A DNA stretch of 64,000 nt from Acetobacteraceae bacterium AT-5844 (GTDB lineage Bacteria > Pseudomonadota > Alphaproteobacteria > Acetobacterales > Acetobacteraceae). The stretch spans positions 3,043 through 67,042 of the forward strand of contig JH599972.1 in the NCBI GenBank assembly GCA_000245075.1, read 5' to 3'. This document shows positions 8,910 to 17,177 of this stretch, piece by piece; within the stretch, counting starts at the first letter, position 1; the number at the start of each line of letters is the position of its first letter. The notes beneath the pieces are model-generated. The model did not search any database. It was not told the DNA's origin and worked only from the letters and a program-made list of their open reading frames with translations. The position numbers and the translations under genes are program-made.

Positions 8910-9983
8910 ATGCGTGAATACGCCATCGCCGCCATTCCCGCCGACGGTATCGGCCCCGAGGTCATCTCCGCCGGGCTGCAGGCGCTCTCGGTGCTGGAAC
9001 GGCGCATGGGCAGCTTCCGGCTGCGGGTGGAGGAATTCCCCTGGGGTTCCGACTTCTTCAAAAAGACAGGCGCGATGATGCCGGCCGATGGGCTGGAGAA
9101 ACTGAAGAAATTCGACGCCATCTATTTCGGCGCCGTGGGCGCGCCGGACGTGCCGGACCACATCACGCTCTGGGGCCTGCGCCTGCCCATCTGCCAGGGC
9201 TTCGACCAATACGCTAATGTTCGCCCGACCAAGATCCTGCCGGGCGTAACCTCGCCGCTCGCGAATGTCGGCCCTGGCGACCTCGACTGGGTGATCGTCC
9301 GCGAGAATTCGGAGGGCGAATATGCCGGCCATGGCGGCCGCGCCCATAAGGGGCTGCCGGAGGAGGTGGCGACCGAGGTGGCGATCTTCACCCGCGTCGG
9401 CGTCACCCGCATCATGCGCTACGCTTTCCGGCTGGCACAGGCGCGGCCGCGCAAGCTGCTGACCGTCGTCACCAAATCCAACGCCCAGCGCTTCGGCATG
9501 GTGATGTGGGACGAGATCGCCGAGGAAGTCTCCCGCGAATTTCCTGATGTCACCTGGGATAAGATGCTGGTGGATGCCATGACGATGCGCATGGTGCTGA
9601 AGCCGCAGAGCCTGGACACCATCGTCGCCACCAATCTCCACGCCGATATTCTCTCGGACCTCGCGGCGGCGCTGGCGGGCAGCCTGGGCGTGGCACCCAC
9701 CGGCAATGTGGACCCGGAGCGCCGCTTTCCCTCGATGTTCGAGCCGATCCACGGCTCGGCCTTCGACATCACCGGCAAGGGCATCGCCAACCCTATCGCC
9801 ACCTTCTGGACGGGTGCGCAGATGCTGGAACATCTCGGCGAGTCCGAGGCGGCCGCCCGGCTGATGGCGGCGGTGGAGCGCGTGACGGCATCCGGCCTGC
9901 TGACGCCCGATCTCGGTGGCAAGGCCACGACCAGGGAAGTGACGGAGGCGGTCTGCGACGCCATTCACAGCGCCAACGTCTGA
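8910..9983 (+). CDS. ttuC: Tartrate dehydrogenase/decarboxylase-type beta-decarboxylating dehydrogenase
   Basis: Enzyme of 357 aa in the isocitrate/isopropylmalate dehydrogenase superfamily; close relatives named TtuC act on tartrate or D-malate with NAD and a divalent metal. Visible signatures are the N-terminal IPADGIGPEV, the substrate loop around RLPICQGFDQYANVRP, the active-site VIVRENSEGEYAGHGG, and the metal site near ATNLHADILSDLAAALAG. The region FEPIHGSAFDITGKGIANP matches the nucleotide-binding end. The start at 8910 has GGAGGAA about 10 nt upstream. The Bug receptor gene follows after 49 bp, suggesting uptake and first oxidation of the same hydroxy-acid. D-malate or isopropylmalate-like substrates remain possible. 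Confidence 0.85.
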   Translation: MREYAIAAIPADGIGPEVISAGLQALSVLERRMGSFRLRVEEFPWGSDFFKKTGAMMPADGLEKLKKFDAIYFGAVGAPDVPDHITLWGLRLPICQGFDQYANVRPTKILPGVTSPLANVGPGDLDWVIVRENSEGEYAGHGGRAHKGLPEEVATEVAIFTRVGVTRIMRYAFRLAQARPRKLLTVVTKSNAQRFGMVMWDEIAEEVSREFPDVTWDKMLVDAMTMRMVLKPQSLDTIVATNLHADILSDLAAALAGSLGVAPTGNVDPERRFPSMFEPIHGSAFDITGKGIANPIATFWTGAQMLEHLGESEAAARLMAAVERVTASGLLTPDLGGKATTREVTEAVCDAIHSANV

Positions 9984-10032
9984 AGGAAAACCGACGGCGG
10001 ATGAACCGCCGCGGCACAAGGGAGAGAGGTTC

Positions 10033-11016
10033 ATGATCAACCGCCGCAGCCTGCTGGCGGCCGGGGGTGCGCTGCTGGCCGCCCCCGCGCTGTCTCAAAG
10101 TGCCCTGGCGCAGGGTTTCCCGGACCGTCCGGTGACCATCACCGTGCCCTTCACCGCCGGTGGCCCGACCGATGTCATCAGCCGGCTGGTGGCGGAGGGC
10201 ATGGCGAAGAATCTCGGCGTGGCCGTGGTTGTCGAGAACGTCACCGGCGCGGGCGGCACGATCGCCGCCGGGCGGGTGGCCCAGGCCCGGCCGGATGGCA
10301 GCACGCTGCTGATGCATCACATCGGCCACGCCACCACCGCCACGCTGTATCGCAGCCTCTCCTATGACGTGGAGAAAAGCTTCGCTCCCCTCGGCATCGT
10401 TTCCGACGCCGCGATGACGCTGGTGGCGCGGCCCGATTTCCCGGCCACCGACCTCGCCAGCTACATGGCGGAAATCCGGCAGCGCGGGAATGCGCTGACC
10501 CTCGCCCATTCCGGCCTGGGCGGCGCCAACCAGCTTTGCGGCATGTTGTTGCAGCGCGCGGCGGGCACGACGCTCACCACTGTCGTCTTCCGGGGCAGCG
10601 CACCGGCCATCACCGACATGATGGCAGGCCGTATCGACGTCTTCTGCGACCAGGCGACCAATACGGCGCCCTTCATCCGCGATGGCCGCATCAAGGCCTA
10701 TGCCGCTACTCTGCCCCAGCGCGTGCCAGGGCTGGAGCTGCCCACCACGGCCGAGGCAGGCGTGCCGGAGCTGGTGATGAGCACCTGGCACGGGCTCTAC
10801 GCCCCCGCCGCCACGCCGCCGGAGATTCAGGAGCGCCTCTCCGCCGCGATCCGCGCCGCGCTGCAGGAGGAACGCCTGCTCGCCCGCTTCAAGGAGTTGG
10901 TAACCGAGCCCGCCAGCCAGGAGCGTGCCACCCCTGCCTATCACCGCCGCTTCCTCGCCGAGGAAGTCGCCCGCTGGCGGCCGATCATCCAGGAAGCCGG
11001 GCAGTACGCGGATTGA
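10033..11016 (+). CDS. Bug/TctC-family extracytoplasmic solute receptor (tripartite tricarboxylate transporter type)
   Basis: Periplasmic receptor of 327 aa. It has a signal peptide with paired arginines (NRRSLLAAGGALLAAP, cut near ALA-QGF), then the Bug-family block FPDRPVTITVPFTAGGPTDV and the internal VVVENVTGAGGTIAAG. These proteins bind carboxylates or related small molecules and deliver them to TctA/TctB-type membrane proteins, neither of which is present here. A clear Shine-Dalgarno sequence (AAGGGAGAGAGG) precedes the ATG. It sits 49 bp behind the tartrate dehydrogenase-like gene, so a hydroxy-dicarboxylate ligand is a reasonable guess. It is convergent with the next LysR gene, 7 bp away. 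Confidence 0.92.
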   Translation: MINRRSLLAAGGALLAAPALSQSALAQGFPDRPVTITVPFTAGGPTDVISRLVAEGMAKNLGVAVVVENVTGAGGTIAAGRVAQARPDGSTLLMHHIGHATTATLYRSLSYDVEKSFAPLGIVSDAAMTLVARPDFPATDLASYMAEIRQRGNALTLAHSGLGGANQLCGMLLQRAAGTTLTTVVFRGSAPAITDMMAGRIDVFCDQATNTAPFIRDGRIKAYAATLPQRVPGLELPTTAEAGVPELVMSTWHGLYAPAATPPEIQERLSAAIRAALQEERLLARFKELVTEPASQERATPAYHRRFLAEEVARWRPIIQEAGQYAD

Positions 11017-11023
11017 TGAGCCC

Positions 11024-11926
11024 CTAGCCCTCCGCGTGCACCGGCACGGTTGCGCGGAGCACTTCCGCCAGCGCCTCCGCCGCCGGGGAAAGGCTGCTGC
11101 CACGCCGTGACAGCATCAGGATGCGGCGGCGCATGGCGGCGGCGGGGATGGGGCGGGTTTCCAGCGCCGGCGCGAGGCGCAGGTCCAGCGCCGTGGCGGG
11201 CAGCACGCCAATGCCCAGCCCGGCCCGCACCAGCGCCACGGCGGTGCTCATGTAAGTCGCCTCATAGGCCGGGCGCAGCGCGAGCCCGGCCTCGGCGAAG
11301 GCCCGTTCGGCCAGCGCGCGCACGCTGCTGCCCGGGTCGGTCAGGACCAGTGGTTCCTGTGCCAGGATATGCGGCGGCAGCGTGCGCCGGCGGGCCAGGG
11401 GATGTCCTGGGGGCAGCACGGCCACAAGCTCATCCTCGAACAGCATCTCCGCTTCAAGCTCCGCATCGGGGCCAGACAGGATGCCGATGCCCAGCTCCGC
11501 CTCCCCGCCCTTCACCATCTCCCCCACCCGCCGGGCCACCGCATCGCGTACCAGCACACGGATGGCGGGATGCGCCTCGCGCAGCCGCGCCAGGGCCGGG
11601 GGGAGCAGCGTGGCCGCGACCGAGGGCAGCACGGCCAGATGCACCGTGCCGGAGCGCCGTGCCGCCTGTTCGCGCGCGCCAGCGACGAGTTGATCCAACT
11701 CCTCCAACACCCGGCCGAAGGATTGCGCCAGTGCCCTGCCCGCCTCTGTGGGCCGGGCGCCACGGGCGGAGCGGTCGAACAGCGCGAGGCCCAGCGTCTC
11801 CTCCAGCCCACGGATCTGCACCGTCAGCGCTGGCTGGGAGAGGTGGAGCCGGGCGGCCGCGCGCCCGAAGCTTCCGGCCTCGACGGCGGCGGCAAAGGCG
11901 CGGAGCTGGCGCAGGGAGATACTCAT
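11024..11926 (-). CDS. LysR-family transcriptional regulator (divergent from Bug-AtuA operon)
   Basis: Regulator of 300 aa. The N-terminal helix-turn-helix is clear (LRQLRAFAAAVEAGSFGRAA, then LSQPALTVQIRGLEE), followed by an effector domain (from about residue 90). It is transcribed divergently from the Bug receptor and AtuA-like genes beginning at 12035, which it probably controls. Effector unknown. Confidence 0.92.
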   Translation of the reverse strand: MSISLRQLRAFAAAVEAGSFGRAAARLHLSQPALTVQIRGLEETLGLALFDRSARGARPTEAGRALAQSFGRVLEELDQLVAGAREQAARRSGTVHLAVLPSVAATLLPPALARLREAHPAIRVLVRDAVARRVGEMVKGGEAELGIGILSGPDAELEAEMLFEDELVAVLPPGHPLARRRTLPPHILAQEPLVLTDPGSSVRALAERAFAEAGLALRPAYEATYMSTAVALVRAGLGIGVLPATALDLRLAPALETRPIPAAAMRRRILMLSRRGSSLSPAAEALAEVLRATVPVHAEG

Positions 11927-11936
11927 AACTGTTCTC

Positions 11937-11951
11937 TATGACTGGCCCATA
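11937..11951. promoter_or_regulatory. Dyad in the LysR/Bug divergent spacer, candidate LysR site
   Basis: TATG-N7-CATA (TATGACTGGCCCATA) is a perfect 4-bp-arm dyad 11 bp upstream of the LysR start codon, in the shared promoter region of the LysR gene and the Bug receptor gene. Its length (T-N13-A) departs from the classical T-N11-A box, so the assignment is tentative. Confidence 0.35.
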
Positions 11952-12034
11952 AAGATATCAATTGTCTGATGGCCTCTCCCCGCGCTTCCATAGCCTCAAC
12001 GGGCCGCCAAGGTCCTTCAGGCGAGGAAACGAAG

Positions 12035-13030
12035 ATGACTCACGCAACATTCTCCCGGCGCGCCCTTTTGGGCGGGATGGCTGCGGCCGGGTTGTCCACC
12101 TCGCTTCCCCGCCCCGGCCACGCGCAAGCGGACTGGCCGACGCGACCGATCCGCGTGATCGTTCCCTTTGGCGCCGGCACAAGCACGGACATCGTCGCCC
12201 GCTTGTTGACGCCGAGCATGTCGCAAACCCTCGGCCAGCCCCTCGTGGTGGAAAACCGTGCCGGCGCCGGCGGCGTGGTGGGCAGCGATGCCGTCGCGAA
12301 ATCCCAGCCGGATGGCTACAATCTTGTCCTCGGCAGCATCGCCTCGCATTCGGTGAATGTCTCCCTGATGCCGCAGATGCCTTATGACGTGCTGCGCGAT
12401 TTCACGCCGATCACGCTGGTGACGGAGGCGCCGAACCTGCTGGTGGTCTCGCCGCATGTGCCCGCGAAAACGCTGCCCGAATTCATTCAATGGGCGAAGC
12501 AGCAGCGCGGCGGCGTGAGTTACGCCTCAGCGGGCAACGGCACCTCCAGCCATCTGGCGGGCGAGTTGCTGAAGATGAAGACCGGCGCACCGCTGGTGCA
12601 TGTGCCCTATCGCAGCGGCGCACAGGCGGTGACGGATGTCATCTCCGGCACGGTGCCCATGACGATCTATCAGGTCACCGCCGTGCTGCCCTTCGTGCGT
12701 GATGGCAAGCTGAAGGCCCTGGCGGCGACCTCCGCCAAGCGGCTGAGCATGGTGCCGGACGTGCCCACCGCCATCGAGCAAGGCGTTGAGGATTTCGATG
12801 TCTCCGCCTGGCATGGTCTGTTCGCGCCCGCAAAGCTGCCCTTGCCGGCGCGCGACAAGATCTATGGCGCGCTGAGGCAGGCGCTGTTCGCCCCCGAATT
12901 GCAGGGTCAACTGGAAAGCCAGGGCCTCATTCCCATCGCCATGCCGCCCGATGAATTCCGCCCGTGGCTCCAGGCCGACATCGAGAAATGGCGGGAAGTC
13001 GTGCGTATTTCCGGCGCAAGGGCGGACTGA
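12035..13030 (+). CDS. Bug/TctC-family solute receptor, first gene of the AtuA operon
   Basis: Periplasmic receptor of 331 aa. The signal peptide carries a twin arginine (FSRRALLGGMAAAGLS), cut near GHAQA. The mature protein starts with the Bug block DWPTRPIRVIVPFGAGTSTD, followed by VVENRAGAGGVVGSD and later VPYRSGAQAVTDVISG, both family hallmarks. The start at 12035 is preceded by GAGGA; the 22 codons open upstream are not signal-like. The AtuA-type gene follows after 88 bp. It presumably imports the compound handled by that protein pair; no TctA/TctB genes are present. Confidence 0.92.
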   Translation: MTHATFSRRALLGGMAAAGLSTSLPRPGHAQADWPTRPIRVIVPFGAGTSTDIVARLLTPSMSQTLGQPLVVENRAGAGGVVGSDAVAKSQPDGYNLVLGSIASHSVNVSLMPQMPYDVLRDFTPITLVTEAPNLLVVSPHVPAKTLPEFIQWAKQQRGGVSYASAGNGTSSHLAGELLKMKTGAPLVHVPYRSGAQAVTDVISGTVPMTIYQVTAVLPFVRDGKLKALAATSAKRLSMVPDVPTAIEQGVEDFDVSAWHGLFAPAKLPLPARDKIYGALRQALFAPELQGQLESQGLIPIAMPPDEFRPWLQADIEKWREVVRISGARAD

Positions 13031-13118
13031 GCCGCACGCCGGATGATCCCTGGCCAGCTTTGCCATGCGCCGGCCAACGCTGCGCGGCGCTGAGCCGCAA
13101 TACCTGTCTGGAGTAACG

Positions 13119-14528
13119 ATGCCTCTCGGTTCCGATCCCACTGCCCTTTTGCGCATCGGCTGCGGCTCCGGCTTTTCGGGGGACCGGCTGGACGCCCCGG
13201 GACCGGTGGCTGATGCGTTGATTGCCTCTGGCGGCCCTGCCGCGCTGATGCTGGAGGTGCTGGGCGAACGCACCCTGGCCCTCGCCCAGCGGGAGCGCCG
13301 GCAGAAGCCCGATGGCGGCTATGAGCCCGCGCTGCTGGACCTGCTGCGTCCCATCCTGGCGCGCTGCGCCGCGGCGGATATTCCCATCGTCACCAATGGG
13401 GGTGCCGCCAATCCACGCGCCGCCGCGCGTGCCGTGCTCGGCCTCGCGCGGGAGCTGGGGCTGCCCGCCCTGCGCGTGGGTGTGGTGGAGGGCGACGACA
13501 TCCGCGGCACGGATGCGCTGGATGATCTGGAGCCCTGGGAAGGCGATGCGGGGGCGGTGCTGCAGCCAGACCAGGTGATCGCGGCCAATGTCTATCTTGG
13601 CGCCGCACCGATCGCCGAAGCGCTGCGGCAGGGCGCGCAGGTGGTGATCACCGGCCGCTGCTCGGACCCGGCCCTGGCCCTCGGCCCCATGCTGGCGCAT
13701 TTCGGCTGGGACGAGACGGATTGGAACCGGCTGGCCGCCGGGACCATGGCCGGGCATTTGCTGGAATGCGGCTCTCAAGTGACGGGCGGATATTTCGCCG
13801 ACCCTGGGGTGAAGGACATTCCGGGGGATGCGCTGGGCATGGCGACCCTTGGCTTTCCCATCGCGGAGATTGGCGCGGATGGCTCCGTGCTCATCACCAA
13901 GCCCGAAGGCACCGGCGGCCGGGTGGACCGCCGCAGCGTGACGGAACAGCTTCTCTACGAGCTGCACGACCCCGCCGCCTATTTGACGCCGGATGTGGTG
14001 CTGGATGTCACCGGCGTCACCATCACCGAGGAGGCGCCGGATCGTGTGCGGTTGCGGGGTGCGCGGGGTCTCGCACGGCCCGAGCGGCTGAAGGCGACGG
14101 TGAGCCTGCCGGGCGGCTGGCTCGGAGAGGGCGAGATTTCCTATGGCGGCCCCAATGCCCGCGCCAGGGCCGAGCTGGCCGGCCGCACCCTGCTGGAGCG
14201 CCTGCGCCTCCTGGGGCTGGAGGGGCAGAGCCGCATCGACCTGATCGGCGTGGTTAGCGTGTTCGACGGCGACGGCGGTGCGTTGCGTGCCGCGATGCCC
14301 GATGCCGCGCCGGAGGATGTGCGCCTGCGCCTCGCCTTTGCCAGCGACAGCCGGGCAGCAGCGGAGCGCGCGGCGCGCGAGGTGCTGTCGCTCTATTGCT
14401 GTGGCCCGGCGGGCGGCGGCGGCGTGCGCAGCCGCGTCACGGACCGCATTCGTACCCTCTCCTTCCTCGTCCCGCGTGAACGGCTGGCGCCACGTGTGAG
14501 CCTGCTGACCCTGGAGAATGCGGCATGA
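13119..14528 (+). CDS. AtuA-family protein (acyclic terpene utilization AtuA / DUF1446)
   Basis: Protein of 469 aa resembling AtuA, named from the Pseudomonas acyclic-terpene (citronellol/geraniol) pathway but whose reaction is not established. Recognisable stretches are RIGCGSGFSGDRL at the start, TNGGAANPRAAARAVLGLAR, GRCSDPALALGPM with AHFGWDETDW, HLLECGSQVTGGYFADPG and the C-terminal CCGPAGGGGVR. It has no signal peptide. The start at 13119 follows GGAG. It overlaps the next gene by 4 bp (ATGA), so the two are translationally coupled. Here it sits with a Bug receptor, not with the acyl-CoA carboxylase genes of the terpene pathway, so its substrate may be another acid or acyl-CoA. Confidence 0.85.
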   Translation: MPLGSDPTALLRIGCGSGFSGDRLDAPGPVADALIASGGPAALMLEVLGERTLALAQRERRQKPDGGYEPALLDLLRPILARCAAADIPIVTNGGAANPRAAARAVLGLARELGLPALRVGVVEGDDIRGTDALDDLEPWEGDAGAVLQPDQVIAANVYLGAAPIAEALRQGAQVVITGRCSDPALALGPMLAHFGWDETDWNRLAAGTMAGHLLECGSQVTGGYFADPGVKDIPGDALGMATLGFPIAEIGADGSVLITKPEGTGGRVDRRSVTEQLLYELHDPAAYLTPDVVLDVTGVTITEEAPDRVRLRGARGLARPERLKATVSLPGGWLGEGEISYGGPNARARAELAGRTLLERLRLLGLEGQSRIDLIGVVSVFDGDGGALRAAMPDAAPEDVRLRLAFASDSRAAAERAAREVLSLYCCGPAGGGGVRSRVTDRIRTLSFLVPRERLAPRVSLLTLENAA

Positions 14529-14842
14529 GCACCGTTCCGCTGCATCGCCTGGCCCATGCCCGGGCGGGCGACAAGGGCAACCGGCTGAACCTCGCGCTGG
14601 TGGCGCACCGTGCCGAGGACTGGCCGCTACTGGCGCGCGAAGTGACTGAGAGCAGAGTACTGGCGCTCTTTGCCCATCGCGGCGCCACCTCCGTGCGCCG
14701 ATATGAACTGCCCGGCCTCCAGGCCTTCAACTTCGTCATCGAGGACGTGCTGCAAGGTGGCGTCAACGGCGCGTTGAATCTGGATGGGCACGGAAAGACG
14801 CTGTCCTTCCTCCTGCTCGGGATGGAGATTCCGGCAGGCTGA
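14525..14842 (+). CDS. Small AtuA-associated protein
   Basis: Cytoplasmic protein of 105 aa that starts inside the stop codon of the AtuA-like gene (ATGA overlap). The opening LHRLAHARAGDKGNRLNLAL is characteristic of the small ferredoxin-fold domain found fused to, or encoded next to, AtuA proteins; elsewhere it forms the C-terminus of longer AtuA proteins. It therefore probably acts as a subunit of the upstream protein. No cysteine cluster or known catalytic motif is visible. Confidence 0.8.
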   Translation: MSTVPLHRLAHARAGDKGNRLNLALVAHRAEDWPLLAREVTESRVLALFAHRGATSVRRYELPGLQAFNFVIEDVLQGGVNGALNLDGHGKTLSFLLLGMEIPAG

Positions 14843-14994
14843 AGACCCAAAGCTGTGCAGGCTGGCGGCAATTGCCTTCCCATTGCGCGCCAGCCTGTCT
14901 CCCCGCCCGATTTGTGACCGGAGAGTCTGCTTGACGCGCCTCGTTCCGGTTTCGCACCCTTGGTGGGCAAAAGAATACAGGGAAGGCGATAACC

Positions 14995-16023
14995 ATGTTC
15001 AAGCGTGCAATGCTGGCGACCCTCGCCGCGGCGGCAGCGCTGTTCACCACACCGGAGCCTGCCCGCGCAGGAGCCACGCTGGATGCCATCAAGGCCCGGG
15101 GACAACTCGTTTGCGGCATTCATACCGGCATTGCCGGCTTTGCCTTACCCGATACCCAGGGCGTCTGGCGCGGGCTGGATGCCGATCTCTGCCGCGGCCT
15201 TGCCGTGGCGCTGTTCAACGACCCTAACAAGGTCCGCTTCCAGCCACTGAGTTCCTCGACGCGCTTTACCGCCCTTGGGTCCGGCGAAGTGGACGTGCTG
15301 TTCCGCACCAGCACACATACGCTGATGCGTGACGTCACGCTCGGCCTGCGCGCCATCACGCCCTATTTCTATGACGGGCATGGCTTCATGGTGCGCGCCA
15401 ATGGCGGTATCACCAAAGCATCCGAAATGGGTGGCGCCACGATCTGCCTCATCACTGGCACGACCAATGAACTGGTGACTGCGGATTACTTCCGCACCCA
15501 CAACCTGACCTTCACGCCGATCCTGTTCGAGCGCACCGACCAGGCCATCGCCGCCCTGCAGGCCGGGCGATGCGACAGCTTCGGCACCGACGCGTCCCAG
15601 CTCGCCGCCAGTCGCTCTTCCATGCAGAACCCAGCTGAATGGACCATTCTGGAAGAGCGCTTCTCCAAGGAGCCCTATGGCCCCTATGTCCGCCGGGGCG
15701 ATGATGAGTGGTTCGATCTGGTGCGCTGGTATGTCAACGCGCTGATGGAGGCCGAGGAGCGTGGCGTCACCTCGGCGAATGTCGAGCAGATGCGGAAGGA
15801 AAGCACCAATCCGGATACGCGGCGCCTGTTGGGCGTCTCGCCGGAACTCGGCCAGGCGCTCAAGGTCGATCCGCTCTGGGTGGTGAATGTCATCAAGGCC
15901 ATGGGCAATTATGCCGAGATTTACGACCGGCATATGGGACCCGACACCCCGATCGGGCTGGCGCGCGGGCCGAACGAATTGTGGACCCGTGGCGGCCTGC
16001 TCTACCCGCTGCCGATGCGCTGA
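14995..16023 (+). CDS. AapJ/BztA-like amino-acid ABC transporter substrate-binding protein
   Basis: Periplasmic binding protein of 342 aa in the family-3 group. The signal peptide is MFKRAMLATLAAAAALFTTP with cleavage near ARA-GAT. The mature part shows LDAIKARGQLVCGIHTGIAG, the family-3 motif GLDADLCRGLAVALF, and blocks typical of general L-amino-acid receptors (TRFTALGSGEVDVLFRTSTH, PYFYDGHGFMVR). Shine-Dalgarno GGGAAGG precedes the ATG. The matching AapQ/M/P membrane and ATPase genes are absent from the window, so it is another orphan receptor. A GC hairpin (16036-16059) follows. Confidence 0.9.
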   Translation: MFKRAMLATLAAAAALFTTPEPARAGATLDAIKARGQLVCGIHTGIAGFALPDTQGVWRGLDADLCRGLAVALFNDPNKVRFQPLSSSTRFTALGSGEVDVLFRTSTHTLMRDVTLGLRAITPYFYDGHGFMVRANGGITKASEMGGATICLITGTTNELVTADYFRTHNLTFTPILFERTDQAIAALQAGRCDSFGTDASQLAASRSSMQNPAEWTILEERFSKEPYGPYVRRGDDEWFDLVRWYVNALMEAEERGVTSANVEQMRKESTNPDTRRLLGVSPELGQALKVDPLWVVNVIKAMGNYAEIYDRHMGPDTPIGLARGPNELWTRGGLLYPLPMR

Positions 16024-16035
16024 AGCGTTTCTCCT

Positions 16036-16059
16036 GCGTGCCGCCTGCGGGCGGCACGC
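16036..16059. terminator. Hairpin between convergent amino-acid receptor and exporter permease genes
   Basis: A perfect 9-bp stem (GCGTGCCGC at 16036-16044, GCGGCACGC at 16051-16059) with a 6-nt loop lies between stop codons at 16023 (+) and 16063 (-). It can form on either transcript. On the plus strand it is followed by CTCTT, a weak T-tract. Confidence 0.55.
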
Positions 16060-16062
16060 CTC

Positions 16063-17175
16063 TTAGCGAAGGAAGGCCTTGAAGCGCCGGAGGGAGAAGG
16101 CGAAGAACACGCAACCGATGACCAGCAGAGCGAGTAGCTGCGGCCAGACCACCCCCAGCCCGGCACCACGGAACAGCACCGATTGCGCCAGCATGACGAA
16201 ATGGGTGTTGGGTGCGGCCAGCATGATGATCTGAATGATCTCCGGCATGCTCTCCCTTGGCGTCGATGCGCCGGAGAGCATTTGCAGCGGCAACAGGACC
16301 AGCATCAGCAACAGGCCGAATTGCGGCATGGAACCACCGACGGTGGCCAGGAAAATCCCCAGGCACGTGGTGGCGAAGAGCTGCAAGGCCGTCCCCAGCA
16401 GAAACAGCGCCATGGAACCTTCCACCGGCACCCCCAGCGCGCCCCTGACCACAAGAACAAGCGAGACGGCGGTGGCCAGAAGCACCACCAGCCCCATGGA
16501 CCAGATCTTGCTGACCATGATTTCCGTGGGCGTCACGGGCATGACCAGAAGGTGCTCGATCGTCCCGTGCTCCCGCTCCCGGATCAGCGCCGCACCTGTC
16601 AGGACGATGGAGAGCATCGCCACGGCGTTGATGACCTGCGTGACGGCACCAAACCAGCCCTTGTTGAGTTCCTGATTGAAGCGGGCACGCAGCGTCAGCT
16701 CCACCGGCACCGCGGCATCACCGCGATAGCGGTTGGCGAATTCCGATACCTCGCTGGTGACAATGGACTGGATATAGCCACCGCCGGTGAAGGCCTGCGA
16801 CATGCGCGTGGCATCGACATTGAGCTGGATCGTCGGCGCCCGCCCGGCCAGCAGATCCCGTTGGAAGTTGGGTGGTACATTCAGAACGAAGGTCTCGAGC
16901 CCGGCATCCATCCGCGCATCCATCTCCTGCTGCGTGATGAGGTTGGGCACCAGGAAGTAAGGCGGGTAGAAGGCTGTCGTGATCCGAGCGGAGAGCGGCG
17001 ACTGGTCCTCATCCACGATGGCGAGGGCTGCACGGTTCAGCGTCTCCGGCATGGCGCGGGAGCTGGTGTAGATGGAGAGAGTGAAGGCATAGACGATCAG
17101 GACCAGCATCACCGGGTCCCGCAGCAATCCGCGGAGTTCCTTGACCCCTAGCTGGAAAATGTTCCGAAGCCGCAT
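16063..17175 (-). CDS. ABC-2 type exporter permease (YhhJ-like)
   Basis: Inner-membrane protein of 370 aa. One N-terminal transmembrane helix (about residues 22-40) is followed by a large periplasmic domain to about residue 175 and five helices in the C-terminal half, including the typical ABC-2 loop REREHGTIEHLLVMPVTPTE. The ATG at 17175 lies 2 bp beyond the stop of the ATPase gene, so it is the last gene of a three-gene operon. The order matches E. coli yhiI-rbbA-yhhJ. It should form the export channel together with the permease half of the preceding protein. The exported compound is unknown. Confidence 0.9.
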   Translation of the reverse strand: MRLRNIFQLGVKELRGLLRDPVMLVLIVYAFTLSIYTSSRAMPETLNRAALAIVDEDQSPLSARITTAFYPPYFLVPNLITQQEMDARMDAGLETFVLNVPPNFQRDLLAGRAPTIQLNVDATRMSQAFTGGGYIQSIVTSEVSEFANRYRGDAAVPVELTLRARFNQELNKGWFGAVTQVINAVAMLSIVLTGAALIREREHGTIEHLLVMPVTPTEIMVSKIWSMGLVVLLATAVSLVLVVRGALGVPVEGSMALFLLGTALQLFATTCLGIFLATVGGSMPQFGLLLMLVLLPLQMLSGASTPRESMPEIIQIIMLAAPNTHFVMLAQSVLFRGAGLGVVWPQLLALLVIGCVFFAFSLRRFKAFLR

Positions 17176-17177
17176 GG

